Shown: positions 9,007 to 16,912, counted from the stretch's first letter. The stretch: 64,000 nt of DNA from DATBGO01 sp050011895 (GCA_050011895.1 JBEKIF010000001.1:198497-262496), one strand, 5' to 3'. Made by a program: numbers and translations. Notes: generated from the letters alone by a model not told the origin.

Positions 9007-9594
9007 TCACAACTGAGCCGACGGGCTTGGCCAGTTCGGCGTAGCGCCCTGCGGAAGCGGCACCGCGAAGGCATTCAGCAGGAACGAGATGAGGGTGTAG
9101 TAGCCGCAGAGCGAGACAAGCTCGACGACGCCGGCGTCGCCGAGGAGGCGCTGGGCGGCGCCGTAGGTTTCCTCCTCGACCCGGCCGGTCCTGGTGAGCT
9201 GGCGGGCCACCGCGTAAACCGTCCGCTCGTCGCTGGCCTCGAACGGCGGGTCATCGCCGCGGCCGATGGCGTCGACCACCGCGTCGGGCACGCCATGCTC
9301 GCGGGCCATCCGGGCGTGTGCCCACCATTCGAACTCGGCCTTCCAGGCGGCACCGACGGTGATGATCGCCACTTCGCTGAGCCGGCGCTCGATCGACGTC
9401 TCGAATCGCAGCACCCGGCCCAGTGCGGTCAGGTGCCTGCCGACGTCGGGCGCCTGCACGAAGGCATTGAACGGGCCGACCAGCCCGCCCTGCTCGTTGA
9501 CCAGCTGGTCACCTCGCGAGCCGATGACGCTGTCCCAGACCGCCTGGCGGTCGGGGTCGAGGTCGTCGCGACGCAGGTAAGGGAGTCGGCTCAT
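9007..9594 (-). CDS. carboxymuconolactone decarboxylase family protein
   Basis: A 195-aa all-alpha protein of the CMD/AhpD-like superfamily. The recognisable core is RRLSEVAIITVGAAW followed by EFEWWAHARMAREHGVP, the family's ERE...H.ALA-type region. The CxxC redox pair of AhpD is absent, placing it with the decarboxylase/hydratase-type members rather than peroxidase partners. It starts with MSRLPYLRRDDL and ends 53 bases upstream of the SDR start codon on the same strand, so the two may be co-transcribed and act on the same small molecule. Confidence 0.83.
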   Translation of the reverse strand: MSRLPYLRRDDLDPDRQAVWDSVIGSRGDQLVNEQGGLVGPFNAFVQAPDVGRHLTALGRVLRFETSIERRLSEVAIITVGAAWKAEFEWWAHARMAREHGVPDAVVDAIGRGDDPPFEASDERTVYAVARQLTRTGRVEEETYGAAQRLLGDAGVVELVSLCGYYTLISFLLNAFAVPLPQGATPNWPSPSAQL

Positions 9595-9820
9595 AGCATG
9601 ACAATAGTTCGCCACCGATAGGCGCAGCAGGCCAGCCGATCGAGCGTGCGTCAGTGCTCGCCGCCCAGCCGCACCGCACCGGCCTGCTCGCCGGGTATCA
9701 CGAACCGAATTTCGTTCAATTTTTCCCTTTTCTCTGCCATTGATGACTGCGAGGGTTGGAGAAAACCGCGAACGGGGCCTGGCCGAGCAGACTGGCGTAC
9801 CGCCAGGGACGGAGAAACCG

Positions 9821-11431
9821 ATGTTAGGAACAGGGACCGGCCGGCGGGCGGGTGCGCGGATCGGAGGCGGAATCATCGCGGGCGCCCTGATCGCCAGCGC
9901 GCCCGCGGCAGGCGCGAGTGCAGCACAGGTCGCGCACCCCGGTCTGGGCGCGGGCCTGGTGGCCGCGACAGCGGACGGGACGGTCCGTGGCATGGCCGCC
10001 GGGACCACCGACGAGTTCCTCGGCATCCCCTACGCCGCTCCGCCGGTGGGCCGCCTGCGCTGGCGTCCGCCGCAGCCGCCCGCCCCCTGGCCCGGGGTGC
10101 GCGATGCCACGCAGTTCGCCCCGCACTGCGCGCAGCCCGCGTCGCCGTTCGGCGTGGCCAGCACCTCCGAGGACTGCCTGTACCTGAACGTCTTCACCCC
10201 GTCGGCCGCCAGCCGCCGGGGCGCGTCCCGCCTCCCTGTGATGGTGTGGATCCACGGCGGCGCGCTGATCACCGGCGAGGGCGACGACTACAACCCGGCC
10301 GGCCTGGTGCGCCGCGGCGTGATCGTCGTGACTATCAACTACCGGCTCGGCGCGCTCGGCTTCCTCGCGCACCCGGCGCTCGCCGACCGCCCCGGCGGGC
10401 CGTCCGGCAACTACGGGCTGATGGACCAGCAAGCCGCGCTGCGCTGGGTGCAGGCCAACATCCGCGGATTCGGCGGCGACCCGGGTAACGTGACCATCTT
10501 CGGCGAGTCCGCCGGCGGCCTCAGCGTGCTGTCGCAGCTGGCCTCCCCCGGTGGACGCGGCCTGTTCTCCAAGGCCATCGTGGAGAGCGGCGCCTACGAC
10601 CTGACCCAGGCGCCGCTCGCGACCGCCGAGGCCGCGGGCGAAGCGTTCGCCGCCAAGGCGGGCTGCGCCAGCCAGACCGCGACGTGCCTGCGCAGCCTGC
10701 CGGTCTCGGCGATCCTGGACAACGAGAACCCCAGCGGCTACCAGCCGGACATCGACGGCAGGGTGCTCACTCAGTCACTGAAGACGGCCTTCGCCAGCGG
10801 GCAGTTCAACCGCGTCCCGGTGATCAACGGCAGCAATCACGATGAGTGGCGGCTGTTTGTCGGAGAAACCGAGCTGGAGGGCACGCCGGTCACGGCGGCC
10901 AATTACCAGAGCATGATCGCGTCAACGCTCGGCATACCGGACGCGATCGCTGGGGTCGTCGCGGCGGAATATCCGCTGACCGCCTACCCGAGCCCCGCCG
11001 TGGCACTCGGCGCGGTCGGCACCGACGCCATCTTCGCCTGCCCGGCGCTCACCGTCGATCAGTCCCTGTCGGCCTACGTGCCGACGTACGCGTATGAGTT
11101 CAACGACGAGAACGCGCCAGAGCCCTTCCTGCCGCCGGTCACCGGCTTCCCGTACGGCGCTGCGCACGCGTCCGAGCTCCAGTACCTGTTCAGCATGCCT
11201 GAGGCGTTCCCCGCCGCGCTCTCACCGCCGCAACAGCGGCTGGCGGCGGCCATGAAACGGTACTGGACGGACTTCGCCCGACGGGGATCGCCTGCCTCAT
11301 CCGCCGGGCCCCGCTGGCCGCAGTTCGATGGCACCGGCCAGCTGATGCTGTCGCTGGTGCCGCCGCGGCCGCAGGTCGAGACCGGTTTCGCCGCCGAGCA
11401 TCACTGCGGGTTCTGGGCCCTGGCCGGCTAG
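9821..11431 (+). CDS. secreted type-B carboxylesterase
   Basis: A 536-aa serine hydrolase. A signal peptide is visible (Arg-rich start, hydrophobic GGGIIAGALIASAPAAG, then ASA). The alpha/beta-hydrolase signatures are the oxyanion loop WIHGGALITGEG, the nucleophile elbow FGESAGGLS (Ser about residue 235) and EDCLYLNVFTP, the type-B signature 2. The His of the triad is likely in PYGAAHASEL. It hydrolyses carboxylic esters outside the cell. The ATG at 9821 follows GGAGAAACCG; an earlier in-frame ATG at 9740 lacks a good ribosome site and would bury the signal peptide. Confidence 0.92.
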   Translation: MLGTGTGRRAGARIGGGIIAGALIASAPAAGASAAQVAHPGLGAGLVAATADGTVRGMAAGTTDEFLGIPYAAPPVGRLRWRPPQPPAPWPGVRDATQFAPHCAQPASPFGVASTSEDCLYLNVFTPSAASRRGASRLPVMVWIHGGALITGEGDDYNPAGLVRRGVIVVTINYRLGALGFLAHPALADRPGGPSGNYGLMDQQAALRWVQANIRGFGGDPGNVTIFGESAGGLSVLSQLASPGGRGLFSKAIVESGAYDLTQAPLATAEAAGEAFAAKAGCASQTATCLRSLPVSAILDNENPSGYQPDIDGRVLTQSLKTAFASGQFNRVPVINGSNHDEWRLFVGETELEGTPVTAANYQSMIASTLGIPDAIAGVVAAEYPLTAYPSPAVALGAVGTDAIFACPALTVDQSLSAYVPTYAYEFNDENAPEPFLPPVTGFPYGAAHASELQYLFSMPEAFPAALSPPQQRLAAAMKRYWTDFARRGSPASSAGPRWPQFDGTGQLMLSLVPPRPQVETGFAAEHHCGFWALAG

Positions 11432-11561
11432 GCCCGGGTGCTCGCAGGGCTGACCGCCGGCGGGCATCGTACGGCCGGGCCACCGCCCGGTCTCCCGCGC
11501 GCGCCGCCGCGCCGCACTCCTGTGCGCGGACTGGCTCGGGATCTGAACTTGACGCCTGAGC

Positions 11562-11592
11562 TTGACGCCAAGTTAGTATGCGCGCATACTAA
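11562..11592 (+). promoter_or_regulatory. promoter overlapped by perfect 20-bp palindrome (MarR-type operator)
   Basis: Positions 11573-11592 read TTAGTATGCGCGCATACTAA, a perfect palindrome. A -35-like TTGACG lies at 11562-11567 and, after a 17-base spacer, a -10-like CATACT at 11585-11590; the palindrome covers the spacer and the -10. The ATG of the SRPBCC gene starts at 11597, about where transcription would begin, so the mRNA may be leaderless. The marR gene is second in the operon, which suggests autorepression through this site. The site is seen; the binding protein is inferred. Confidence 0.75.
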
Positions 11593-11596
11593 TTAC

Positions 11597-12076
11597 ATGA
11601 TCGCTATCGTGCAGGCAGAGTCCTCATCAAGCGCACCGCCGTCAGCCTTCTTCGCCCGCTGGGCGGACGTCGCCACCTGGCCGGAGTGGAACTCCGACAC
11701 CGAGTGGGTCCGCTTGGACGGCCCGTTCGCGACCGGGTCCACTGGCGTGCTCAAGCCCAAGGGCGGCCCTAAGGTGAAGTTCGTCATCGACTCGCTGGTC
11801 CCGGGCCGCGAGTTCGTCGATGTCTCGCTCCTGGCGGGTGCCCGGCTGACGTTCCGGCATCTCGTCGGGGAAGGTCCCGAGGGCAATACCCGGGTCGAGG
11901 TCGCGGTGACCATGAGCGGGCCCCTCGGCTGGTTCTGGAATCTCGTGCTTGGCAAGGGCCTGAAGGCCAGCCTGCAGCAAGACCTGGACCTGCTGGTTGC
12001 CGCCGCGGAAGCGGCTACGCCAGGCCCGCGCCCCGATGTTCCGAATGCGAGCCCGTCAGGAGCGAGCCCGGCGTGA
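11597..12076 (+). CDS. SRPBCC (polyketide cyclase/START-like) protein
   Basis: A 159-aa protein with the SRPBCC hydrophobic-pocket fold: an N-terminal beta strand then PSAFFARWADVATWPEWN, a mid-domain GREFVDVSLLAGARLTFRH and a C-terminal amphipathic helix (LGKGLKASLQQDLDLL). Members bind or transform hydrophobic ligands. It is the first gene of a two-gene operon with marR, which begins inside its stop codon (GTGA at 12073-12076). Its last ten codons are built from the same 15-bp repeat that encodes the MarR N-terminus in another frame. No ribosome site precedes the ATG. The SRPBCC protein may handle the ligand sensed by MarR (inference). Confidence 0.85.
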   Translation: MIAIVQAESSSSAPPSAFFARWADVATWPEWNSDTEWVRLDGPFATGSTGVLKPKGGPKVKFVIDSLVPGREFVDVSLLAGARLTFRHLVGEGPEGNTRVEVAVTMSGPLGWFWNLVLGKGLKASLQQDLDLLVAAAEAATPGPRPDVPNASPSGASPA

Positions 12077-12184
12077 GCGAGCCCGGCGTGAGCGAGCCCA
12101 GCGTGAGCGAGCCCGTCAGGAGCGAGCCCGGCCTGAGCGAGCCCGGCGTGAGCGAGCCCGGCGTGAGCGAGCCCGGCGTGAGCG
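12047..12184. repeat. 15-bp repeat spanning the SRPBCC/MarR gene junction
   Basis: Nine contiguous units of the type gcgagcccggcgtga, with a few variants (cgtcagga in place of ggcgtga). The array covers the end of one gene and the start of the next in different frames: Ala-Ser-Pro tail in the first, Ser-Glu-Pro-Gly-Val repeats in the second. Each typical unit contains a TGA in one frame and a GTG in another, so the stop/start overlap is itself part of the repeat. Confidence 0.85.
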
Positions 12185-12654
12185 TCGGCCAGGAGGCGGC
12201 GCAAGGCTCCCGGCTGGCCACGGCCTTCACGAGTACCGACGACAGCACCGGCCTGCTGCTCTGGCAGGTGACCAACCGCTGGCAGGCTGCCCAGCGCGCG
12301 GCACTCAAGCCGTACGGCCTAACACACGTTCAGTTCGTCCTGCTCGCGTCGCTGACCTGGCTAGCTGCCGACGGTCCGGTCACCCAGCGGCAGCTGGCCG
12401 ACCATGCCGCTACGGATCCGATGATGACCTCGCAGGTGCTGCGGGCGCTCCAACAGCGCGGCCTCATCGAAAGGCTTCCGCACCCTAGCGACGGGCGCGC
12501 CCGCGCGCTAGCGGTGACCAGCGCTGGCCGGGGCCTAGCCAATCGGGGGATTGTCGCCGTCGAGGCGTGCGACAAGGCCTTCTTCGCCGCTCTTGGCGAT
12601 GCTGCGACCGCATTCACCGGGGCGCTGGCCAAGCTCAAGCGAGCTGCGCAATAG
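12073..12654 (+). CDS. MarR family transcriptional regulator
   Basis: A 193-aa regulator. After a repetitive N-terminus of SEPGV-like pentapeptides (residues 2-36) comes a standard MarR winged-helix domain: LTHVQFVLLASL, the recognition helix region TQRQLADHAATDPMMTSQVLRALQQRGLI (about 110-138) and the wing with DGRARALAVTSAGR. MarR proteins are dimers that repress by binding palindromes and release on ligand binding. The probable operator is the palindrome upstream of the operon. Translation is coupled to the previous gene by GTGA; other GTG codons inside the repeat array are alternative starts, so the true N-terminus is uncertain. Confidence 0.9.
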   Translation: MSEPGVSEPSVSEPVRSEPGLSEPGVSEPGVSEPGVSVGQEAAQGSRLATAFTSTDDSTGLLLWQVTNRWQAAQRAALKPYGLTHVQFVLLASLTWLAADGPVTQRQLADHAATDPMMTSQVLRALQQRGLIERLPHPSDGRARALAVTSAGRGLANRGIVAVEACDKAFFAALGDAATAFTGALAKLKRAAQ

Positions 12655-12667
12655 GCGCCGGGCCCTC

Positions 12668-12918
12668 GTACCCGCGGCCGGGCAGCCGTCCCCTGCGACC
12701 CCGTCACCTGCACCCGCGGCAGCCGTCGCCTACGACCCTGTCACCTGTACCGCGACCGGGCAGCCGTCCCCTGCGACCCCGTCACCTGCACCCGCTGCAG
12801 CCGTCGCCTGCGACCCTGTCACCTGTACCGCGACCGGGCAGCCGTCCCCTGCGACCCCTCAGCCAGCCGTGCCCCGCGACCAATCAGCCGTGTCCCGCGA
12901 CCAATCAGCCGTCACTCG
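12668..12918. repeat. intergenic 78-bp direct repeats with nested subrepeats
   Basis: The segment starting ggcagccgtcccctgcgacc occurs at 12681, 12759 and 12837, an exact 78-bp period with about 2.4 copies. Each 78-mer is two diverged 39-bp halves sharing cagccgtc..cctgcgacc..gtcacctg. From about 12864 the pattern decays into roughly 20-bp units containing cagccgtgtcccgcgaccaa. Frames through the array give only low-complexity Pro/Ala/Thr-rich translation, so I do not call a gene here. Confidence 0.8.
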
Positions 12919-12956
12919 CCACCCGCTGCTCCCATCCGCGATGGCCGAGGACGATA

Positions 12957-13024
12957 CTTATACCGGATTGAGTGGGCTAGTCGGGGTTAAATGTCCGTTA
13001 TATCCCCACCAAATCCGGTATAAG
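12957..13024. other. long inverted repeat upstream of VOC gene
   Basis: CTTATACCGGATT at 12957-12969 and its exact reverse complement AATCCGGTATAAG at 13012-13024 flank 42 bases that include GGGGTT and ATCCCC, able to extend the stem. The local sequence is AT-richer than its surroundings. It lies about 100 bp before the VOC gene. It could be a paired operator, a processed RNA hairpin or a small mobile-element relic; there is no poly-T tract, so a simple terminator is less likely. Confidence 0.6.
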
Positions 13025-13120
13025 CGTGGGGCCTCCGAGTAGGAGACCCAAACGCGACTGTTTTCTCGCGCTACCGCTACTACGGTTGCCTGGCGCGGCG
13101 GCGGCCCTTAAGGTCCTGGC

Positions 13121-13498
13121 ATGATTAACGCCGTCCACACCCTCGTCTACGCCGACGATGCCGAAGCAGCGCGGGCATTCTTCCGTGATGTCATCGGCTG
13201 GGCCCATGTCGACGCCCACGAGGGCTGGCTCATCTTCAAGACCGGCCCTTCTGAGCTGGGCGTACACCCGACATCGGACGACATCGGCGGCGAAAGCTGG
13301 TCGACCGGCCAGCACCATGAGATCAGCCTGATGTGCGACAACATCGAGGAAACCATCGCCGAGCTAGCGGCCAAGGGCACGGAGTTCGCCGGGGGCGTGA
13401 TCGACCGGGGATTCGGGCTCACTGTGATGCTGAGGATTCCAGGTGCGGGCGAAATGATGCTGTACCAGCCCAAGCATCCGGCCGCGTACAGCCTCTGA
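13121..13498 (+). CDS. VOC superfamily (glyoxalase-like) protein
   Basis: A 125-aa protein with one vicinal-oxygen-chelate module: INAVHTLVYADDAEAARAFFRDVIGW at the start, the middle GWLIFKTGPSELGVHP, and the second beta-alpha-beta unit ISLMCDNIEETIAELAAKG ending in LYQPKHP. Conserved His and Glu positions are consistent with metal binding (H6, and the E of GEMMLYQP), but the substrate is unknown. Such proteins range from glyoxalase and dioxygenase to antibiotic-binding proteins. It converges with the deaminase gene; a weak stem (13502-13507 with 13522-13527) lies between them. Confidence 0.85.
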   Translation: MINAVHTLVYADDAEAARAFFRDVIGWAHVDAHEGWLIFKTGPSELGVHPTSDDIGGESWSTGQHHEISLMCDNIEETIAELAAKGTEFAGGVIDRGFGLTVMLRIPGAGEMMLYQPKHPAAYSL

Positions 13499-13528
13499 CG
13501 CCCGGGTTTGTCGCCCGCTGTACCCGGA

Positions 13529-14131
13529 TCACTCAGCCAGCAGGCGCGCGTTGACGGCGCGGGCCTTCTCGGCTAGTTCGGGGAACTCGACGACGGTCAC
13601 TCCGGCGCCGCGGAGCCACGCTGCACCGCCCCCGGGAACAAACAGCGGCGGCTCCAGCCATGCCACCACGACCCGCCTGATGCCCGCCGCGACGATCAGC
13701 TCGGCGCACGGGCGCGGCCTGGAGGCGCGGCGCAGGCACGGCTCCAGCGAGCTGTACAGCGTCGCGCCGGCAAGCAGGTCCGTCACGCCAGCGAGCTGAG
13801 CCGCCGCGGTCAGCTGATCCGCCCCCGCCAGCTGATCCGCCGCGCCGGCCTTGGCTAGCGCGACCTCTTCGGCGTGGTCGGCCGGGTCCCGTTCCCTCGA
13901 GTAACCGGTCGCGACGACCCGGCCGGCCGCGCTGACCAGCACTGCCCCGACAGAGAACGCGGAACGCGACGGCGGGCAGTGCGTCGATAGCTCGATCGCC
14001 TCGCGGAGCCAGCCCTGGTCCGCGTCGGCGAGCCCGGGAACGCCAGGCCCGGCCGCGCCGGCGCGCCCGGGAACGCCAGGCCCGGCCCATGCGCTGGCGC
14101 TGGGCGATCTCACGCGGGGATCGTCGGCCAT
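13529..14131 (-). CDS. CMP/dCMP-type (RibD-like) deaminase
   Basis: A 200-aa zinc-dependent deaminase. The metal site is HAEEVAL (HxE) and EPCLRRASRPRPC, where the two Cys are separated by nine residues as in RibD-type deaminases. The frame continues far upstream but there it is antisense to the aldehyde dehydrogenase; the ATG at 14131 with GGAGGG five bases before it is the convincing start. The N-terminal 35 residues are Gly/Pro/Ala-rich with a short GPGVPG repeat. Without riboflavin neighbours or a reductase domain, the substrate (pyrimidine, or a secondary-metabolite intermediate) cannot be assigned. Confidence 0.85.
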   Translation of the reverse strand: MADDPRVRSPSASAWAGPGVPGRAGAAGPGVPGLADADQGWLREAIELSTHCPPSRSAFSVGAVLVSAAGRVVATGYSRERDPADHAEEVALAKAGAADQLAGADQLTAAAQLAGVTDLLAGATLYSSLEPCLRRASRPRPCAELIVAAGIRRVVVAWLEPPLFVPGGGAAWLRGAGVTVVEFPELAEKARAVNARLLAE

Positions 14132-14272
14132 GATTGCCCTCCGGTGCTGGCGGGCGGAGCTGGGTAAGAATTCAACGGTATCTTGACCTAGTAGCGGGTG
14201 ATTTCTTGGCACGCGACGGCAGCATGCCGAGCGCTCGCATTTGGCACTGCACAGGATGGCGGGTGTAGAGCG

Positions 14273-15784
14273 ATGGTAGCGACGTGGACCCTTGGGCATG
14301 CAACGCCTACGGAGACCTTCGACACGCTGAACCCGGCGACATCCGAGGTCATCGCCAGCTTCCCGGTCTTCGGCGCGGCCGAGGTGGGCCAGGCGGTGGC
14401 ACGTGCCCGCCAGGCGGCGTCCTGGTGGGCAGGGCTGTCCTGGAAGGACCGGCAGGTCAGGCTGATGGCCTGGAAGTCGCACCTCACCAGGTATATCGGC
14501 CGCCTCGCCGAGCTGGTGCACACCGAGACAGGCAAGCCGCTGGCTGACGCCCAGCTGGAGATCCTGCTCGCGATCGTGCACATCGACTGGGCCGCGCGGC
14601 ACGCACGCAAGGTCCTCGGCCCGCGCCGGGTGCGCAGCGGCCTCGTCGCGATCAACCAGGCGTCCACGCTCGAGTACCAGCCGCTCGGGGTGGTCGGCGT
14701 CATCGGGCCGTGGAATTATCCGGTGTTTACCCCGGTGGGATCGCTCGCGTACGCGCTGGCGGCCGGAAACGCGGTGGTGTTCAAGCCGAGTGAGTTCACC
14801 CCGGCGGTCGGCGACTGGCTGGCGAGCTCGTTTGCCGAGGTGGTGCCCGAGCAGCCGGTCCTGCAGCTGGTGACGGGTTCCGGGCGAACCGGCGATTTCC
14901 TGGCCCGCAGCGGTGTTAACAAGATCGCCTTCACCGGCTCCGCGGCCACCGCCAGGAAGGTGATGGCGGCCTGTGCACAGAACCTCACGCCCATGGTCGC
15001 CGAATGCGGCGGTAAGGACGCGTTCATCGTTGGCGCCGACGCCGATCTGGACGCCGCGGCCGATGCCGCAGCGTGGGGCGCGCTCTCCAACGCCGGCCAG
15101 ACCTGCATCGGCGTCGAGCGCGTCTACGTGGCTGCAGACGTCTATCACACGTTCCTTGAGAAGCTTTCCGAACGGGTCTCGCAGCTCCGTCCGGGCGAAG
15201 ATCGAGAGGCTGACTACGGGCCGATGACCATGCCGAGCCAGGTCGATGTGGTCGAGAGGCATATCGCCGACGCGCTGGCCAGGGGCGGCAGGTCGGTAGT
15301 CGGCGGCATCGCCAGCGTCCGCAGGCCGTTCATCGGCCCGGTCGTCCTCACCGACGTGCCCGAAGAGAGCCACGCGGTAACCGACGAGACGTTCGGGCCC
15401 ACGGTCACCGTCGCCAAGGTGGCCGATCTCGATGAAGGCGTCCGGCTGGCGAACGACAGCCGTTACGGGCTCGGCGGCACCATCTTCTCCGGCAACAAGA
15501 AGGCGGCCATGGCGGCCGCCAGGGCACTGCACAGCGGGATGACCGCGATCAACTCGGTGGTCGCGTTCGCAGGCGTGCCCGCCCTGCCGTTCGGCGGCTC
15601 TGGTGACTCGGGCTTCGGCCGGATTCACGGTGCGGATGGGCTGCGCGAGTTCGCCAGGCCGAAGGCGATCACCAGGCAGCGGATGAAGCCGATGGTCAAC
15701 ATGACCTCGTTCTCGCGGACCGACCAGGATATGAAGAAGATCCTCAGCCTGGTCACGATCCTGCACGGCAAGCGCTACAAGTAA
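14273..15784 (+). CDS. aldehyde dehydrogenase family protein
   Basis: A 503-aa NAD(P)-dependent aldehyde dehydrogenase. Visible motifs are IGPWNYPVFTP (the conserved Asn), the cofactor helix FTGSAATARKV, the general base in VAECGGKDAFIV and the catalytic Cys in NAGQTCIGVERVY. The C-terminus has the conserved NDSRYGLGGTIFSG and LPFGGSGDSGFGRIHG segments. Length and layout match class-3-like aldehyde dehydrogenases of actinobacteria that oxidise medium or long aldehydes. The start is not certain: the ATG at 14273 gives the normal N-terminus, and a GTG at 14198 is also in frame. It is divergent from the deaminase gene. Confidence 0.9.
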   Translation: MVATWTLGHATPTETFDTLNPATSEVIASFPVFGAAEVGQAVARARQAASWWAGLSWKDRQVRLMAWKSHLTRYIGRLAELVHTETGKPLADAQLEILLAIVHIDWAARHARKVLGPRRVRSGLVAINQASTLEYQPLGVVGVIGPWNYPVFTPVGSLAYALAAGNAVVFKPSEFTPAVGDWLASSFAEVVPEQPVLQLVTGSGRTGDFLARSGVNKIAFTGSAATARKVMAACAQNLTPMVAECGGKDAFIVGADADLDAAADAAAWGALSNAGQTCIGVERVYVAADVYHTFLEKLSERVSQLRPGEDREADYGPMTMPSQVDVVERHIADALARGGRSVVGGIASVRRPFIGPVVLTDVPEESHAVTDETFGPTVTVAKVADLDEGVRLANDSRYGLGGTIFSGNKKAAMAAARALHSGMTAINSVVAFAGVPALPFGGSGDSGFGRIHGADGLREFARPKAITRQRMKPMVNMTSFSRTDQDMKKILSLVTILHGKRYK

Positions 15785-15796
15785 CCAGGCCGCCGC

Positions 15797-15984
15797 GGTG
15801 CCGCCACCTGAGTCGCACTGGCACGCATCCGGTGAAGCCTGCGCTGGCCACCGTAACAGGCAGACCGAGCGCCACCTTGAAGCCGAAGGCTGAGTCGAGC
15901 ATCCTGAAGCAAGCGAGCGCACATTGCTGCGCCCCGGGATGCCGGGAAGCCGGTGCCCGAGTCAGCCGGGGCCTGCGTGTTGCC
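15797..15984 (+). promoter_or_regulatory. cobalamin-riboswitch-like element (diverged)
   Basis: Motifs of the B12 riboswitch occur in the right order: GGTGCC at 15797, CGGTGAAGCC near 15830, GCTGGCC..GTAACAGG, AGACCGAGCGCCACC, CCGGGAAGCC near 15942 and a B12-box-like GAGTCAGCCGGGGCCTGC near 15959. The outer stem could form from ACGCA (15822-15826) and TGCGT (15974-15978). Each motif departs from consensus; for example the GGGAA before GGTG is missing and GCAACT is shortened. It starts 13 bases after the aldehyde dehydrogenase stop; the next gene on this strand starts at 16221. It may be a divergent functional switch or a relic. A perfect stem GCTGGCC/GGCCAGC follows at about 15989-16008. Confidence 0.5.
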
Positions 15985-16220
15985 GTACGCGCTGGCCGAG
16001 ATCGGCCAGCTCGTGCGGGCGCCGCAGCGAGTCCTCATTCCTGATCTCATCGGCTGCGTGACGACCTCGACGAGATGACCAGCACCGATAGTGGTACTGC
16101 AGCAGATCGTAACGCTAAAGTCACGAACAGTTACGTCGCCCATCCGTTCCGCGGACGGCTTCGAAACCACTTGCAATAGGCGCGCTATCGGCGCGTCCGG
16201 AAATTACGGGAGGGAAATCG
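15985..16220. other. non-coding spacer after riboswitch-like element
   Basis: Together with the element above this makes a 436-bp gap between genes. It has the hairpin noted at about 15989-16008 and no convincing reading frame on either strand. GGGAGGGAAATCG just before 16221 is the ribosome site of the next gene. Confidence 0.5.
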
Positions 16221-16904
16221 ATGATCCAAGCGAAACGCCGCCGCCTGCCGGGGACCCGCGCGGCCGGCGTCGCCATGCTCGGCGTGCTCGCCGTGGTGCT
16301 CGCCGTCGCGTCTGGGACGGCACTCGCTTCATCCGGCTCGGCCACGACGAACATGGCCGGCATGGCGCAGCTGACCGCAGCCAGCGGCTCGCATCGTCAT
16401 GTGGGCTTTACCAAGGGCTGGTTCGCGGGCCGCACCGTGCGCTTCTACTACACGCGGAACTTCTCCTGCCAAGGACCTCCGGCCAGTAGGGCAAGCTCGA
16501 AATGCGAGGCAGGAACCAACTACACGCAGACGCCGGCGGCCACTTTCGACCCGCTCTACGTGATCGTGCCGCTTGGTTTCACCCCGCGCGCCTCCACCCT
16601 GCAGTGCCCGGTCGCCGGACGCTGCATCGATCACCCGCACACCATCGACCTGTCCGCTGTGCTGGGCAGCGGCACCCAGAACCTGGCGCTTCCCCCGCAC
16701 AGTCACATTGTCGCCACGAACAACAGCCACCAGAGCGAGTGGTGGAATGTGGATGTCGTCGGGGTCAAGAGTCCCGGGGCCTGGTACAAGATCGTCCGGG
16801 CGAAGAGCGACCGGGAGCTGCAGTACCTGCAGCGCCACGACAGCAGAAACGTCACCGGGAACATCCCCACCAACCTGTTCCTGTACTTCGCCGTCCTCCG
16901 CTAG
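16221..16904 (+). CDS. secreted His-rich protein of unknown function
   Basis: A 227-aa protein with a clear signal peptide: RRRLPGTRAAG, hydrophobic MLGVLAVVLAVASG, then ALASSG. The mature part has four Cys (in FSCQG, SKCEAG, LQCPVAGRC), consistent with disulfides outside the cell, and several His (GSHRHVGF, CIDHPHTIDL, PPHSHIVATNN) that could bind metal. I do not recognise the family. A strong GGGAGGG ribosome site fixes the start. A perfect hairpin after the stop separates it from the membrane protein downstream. Confidence 0.75.
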   Translation: MIQAKRRRLPGTRAAGVAMLGVLAVVLAVASGTALASSGSATTNMAGMAQLTAASGSHRHVGFTKGWFAGRTVRFYYTRNFSCQGPPASRASSKCEAGTNYTQTPAATFDPLYVIVPLGFTPRASTLQCPVAGRCIDHPHTIDLSAVLGSGTQNLALPPHSHIVATNNSHQSEWWNVDVVGVKSPGAWYKIVRAKSDRELQYLQRHDSRNVTGNIPTNLFLYFAVLR

Positions 16905-16912
16905 CACGCGCT

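Noticed and set aside
12551..13042. Pro/Ala/Thr-rich open frames over the 78-bp repeats
   Set aside because: All frames are open because of the repeat composition; no start with a ribosome site and no domain.
14132..15922. Extension of the deaminase frame to nearly 800 residues
   Set aside because: The added part is the antisense of the aldehyde dehydrogenase; the ATG at 14131 has a strong ribosome site and gives the family's length.
15775..16176. Minus-strand frame after the aldehyde dehydrogenase
   Set aside because: No family features, and it overlaps the riboswitch-like motifs on the other strand.
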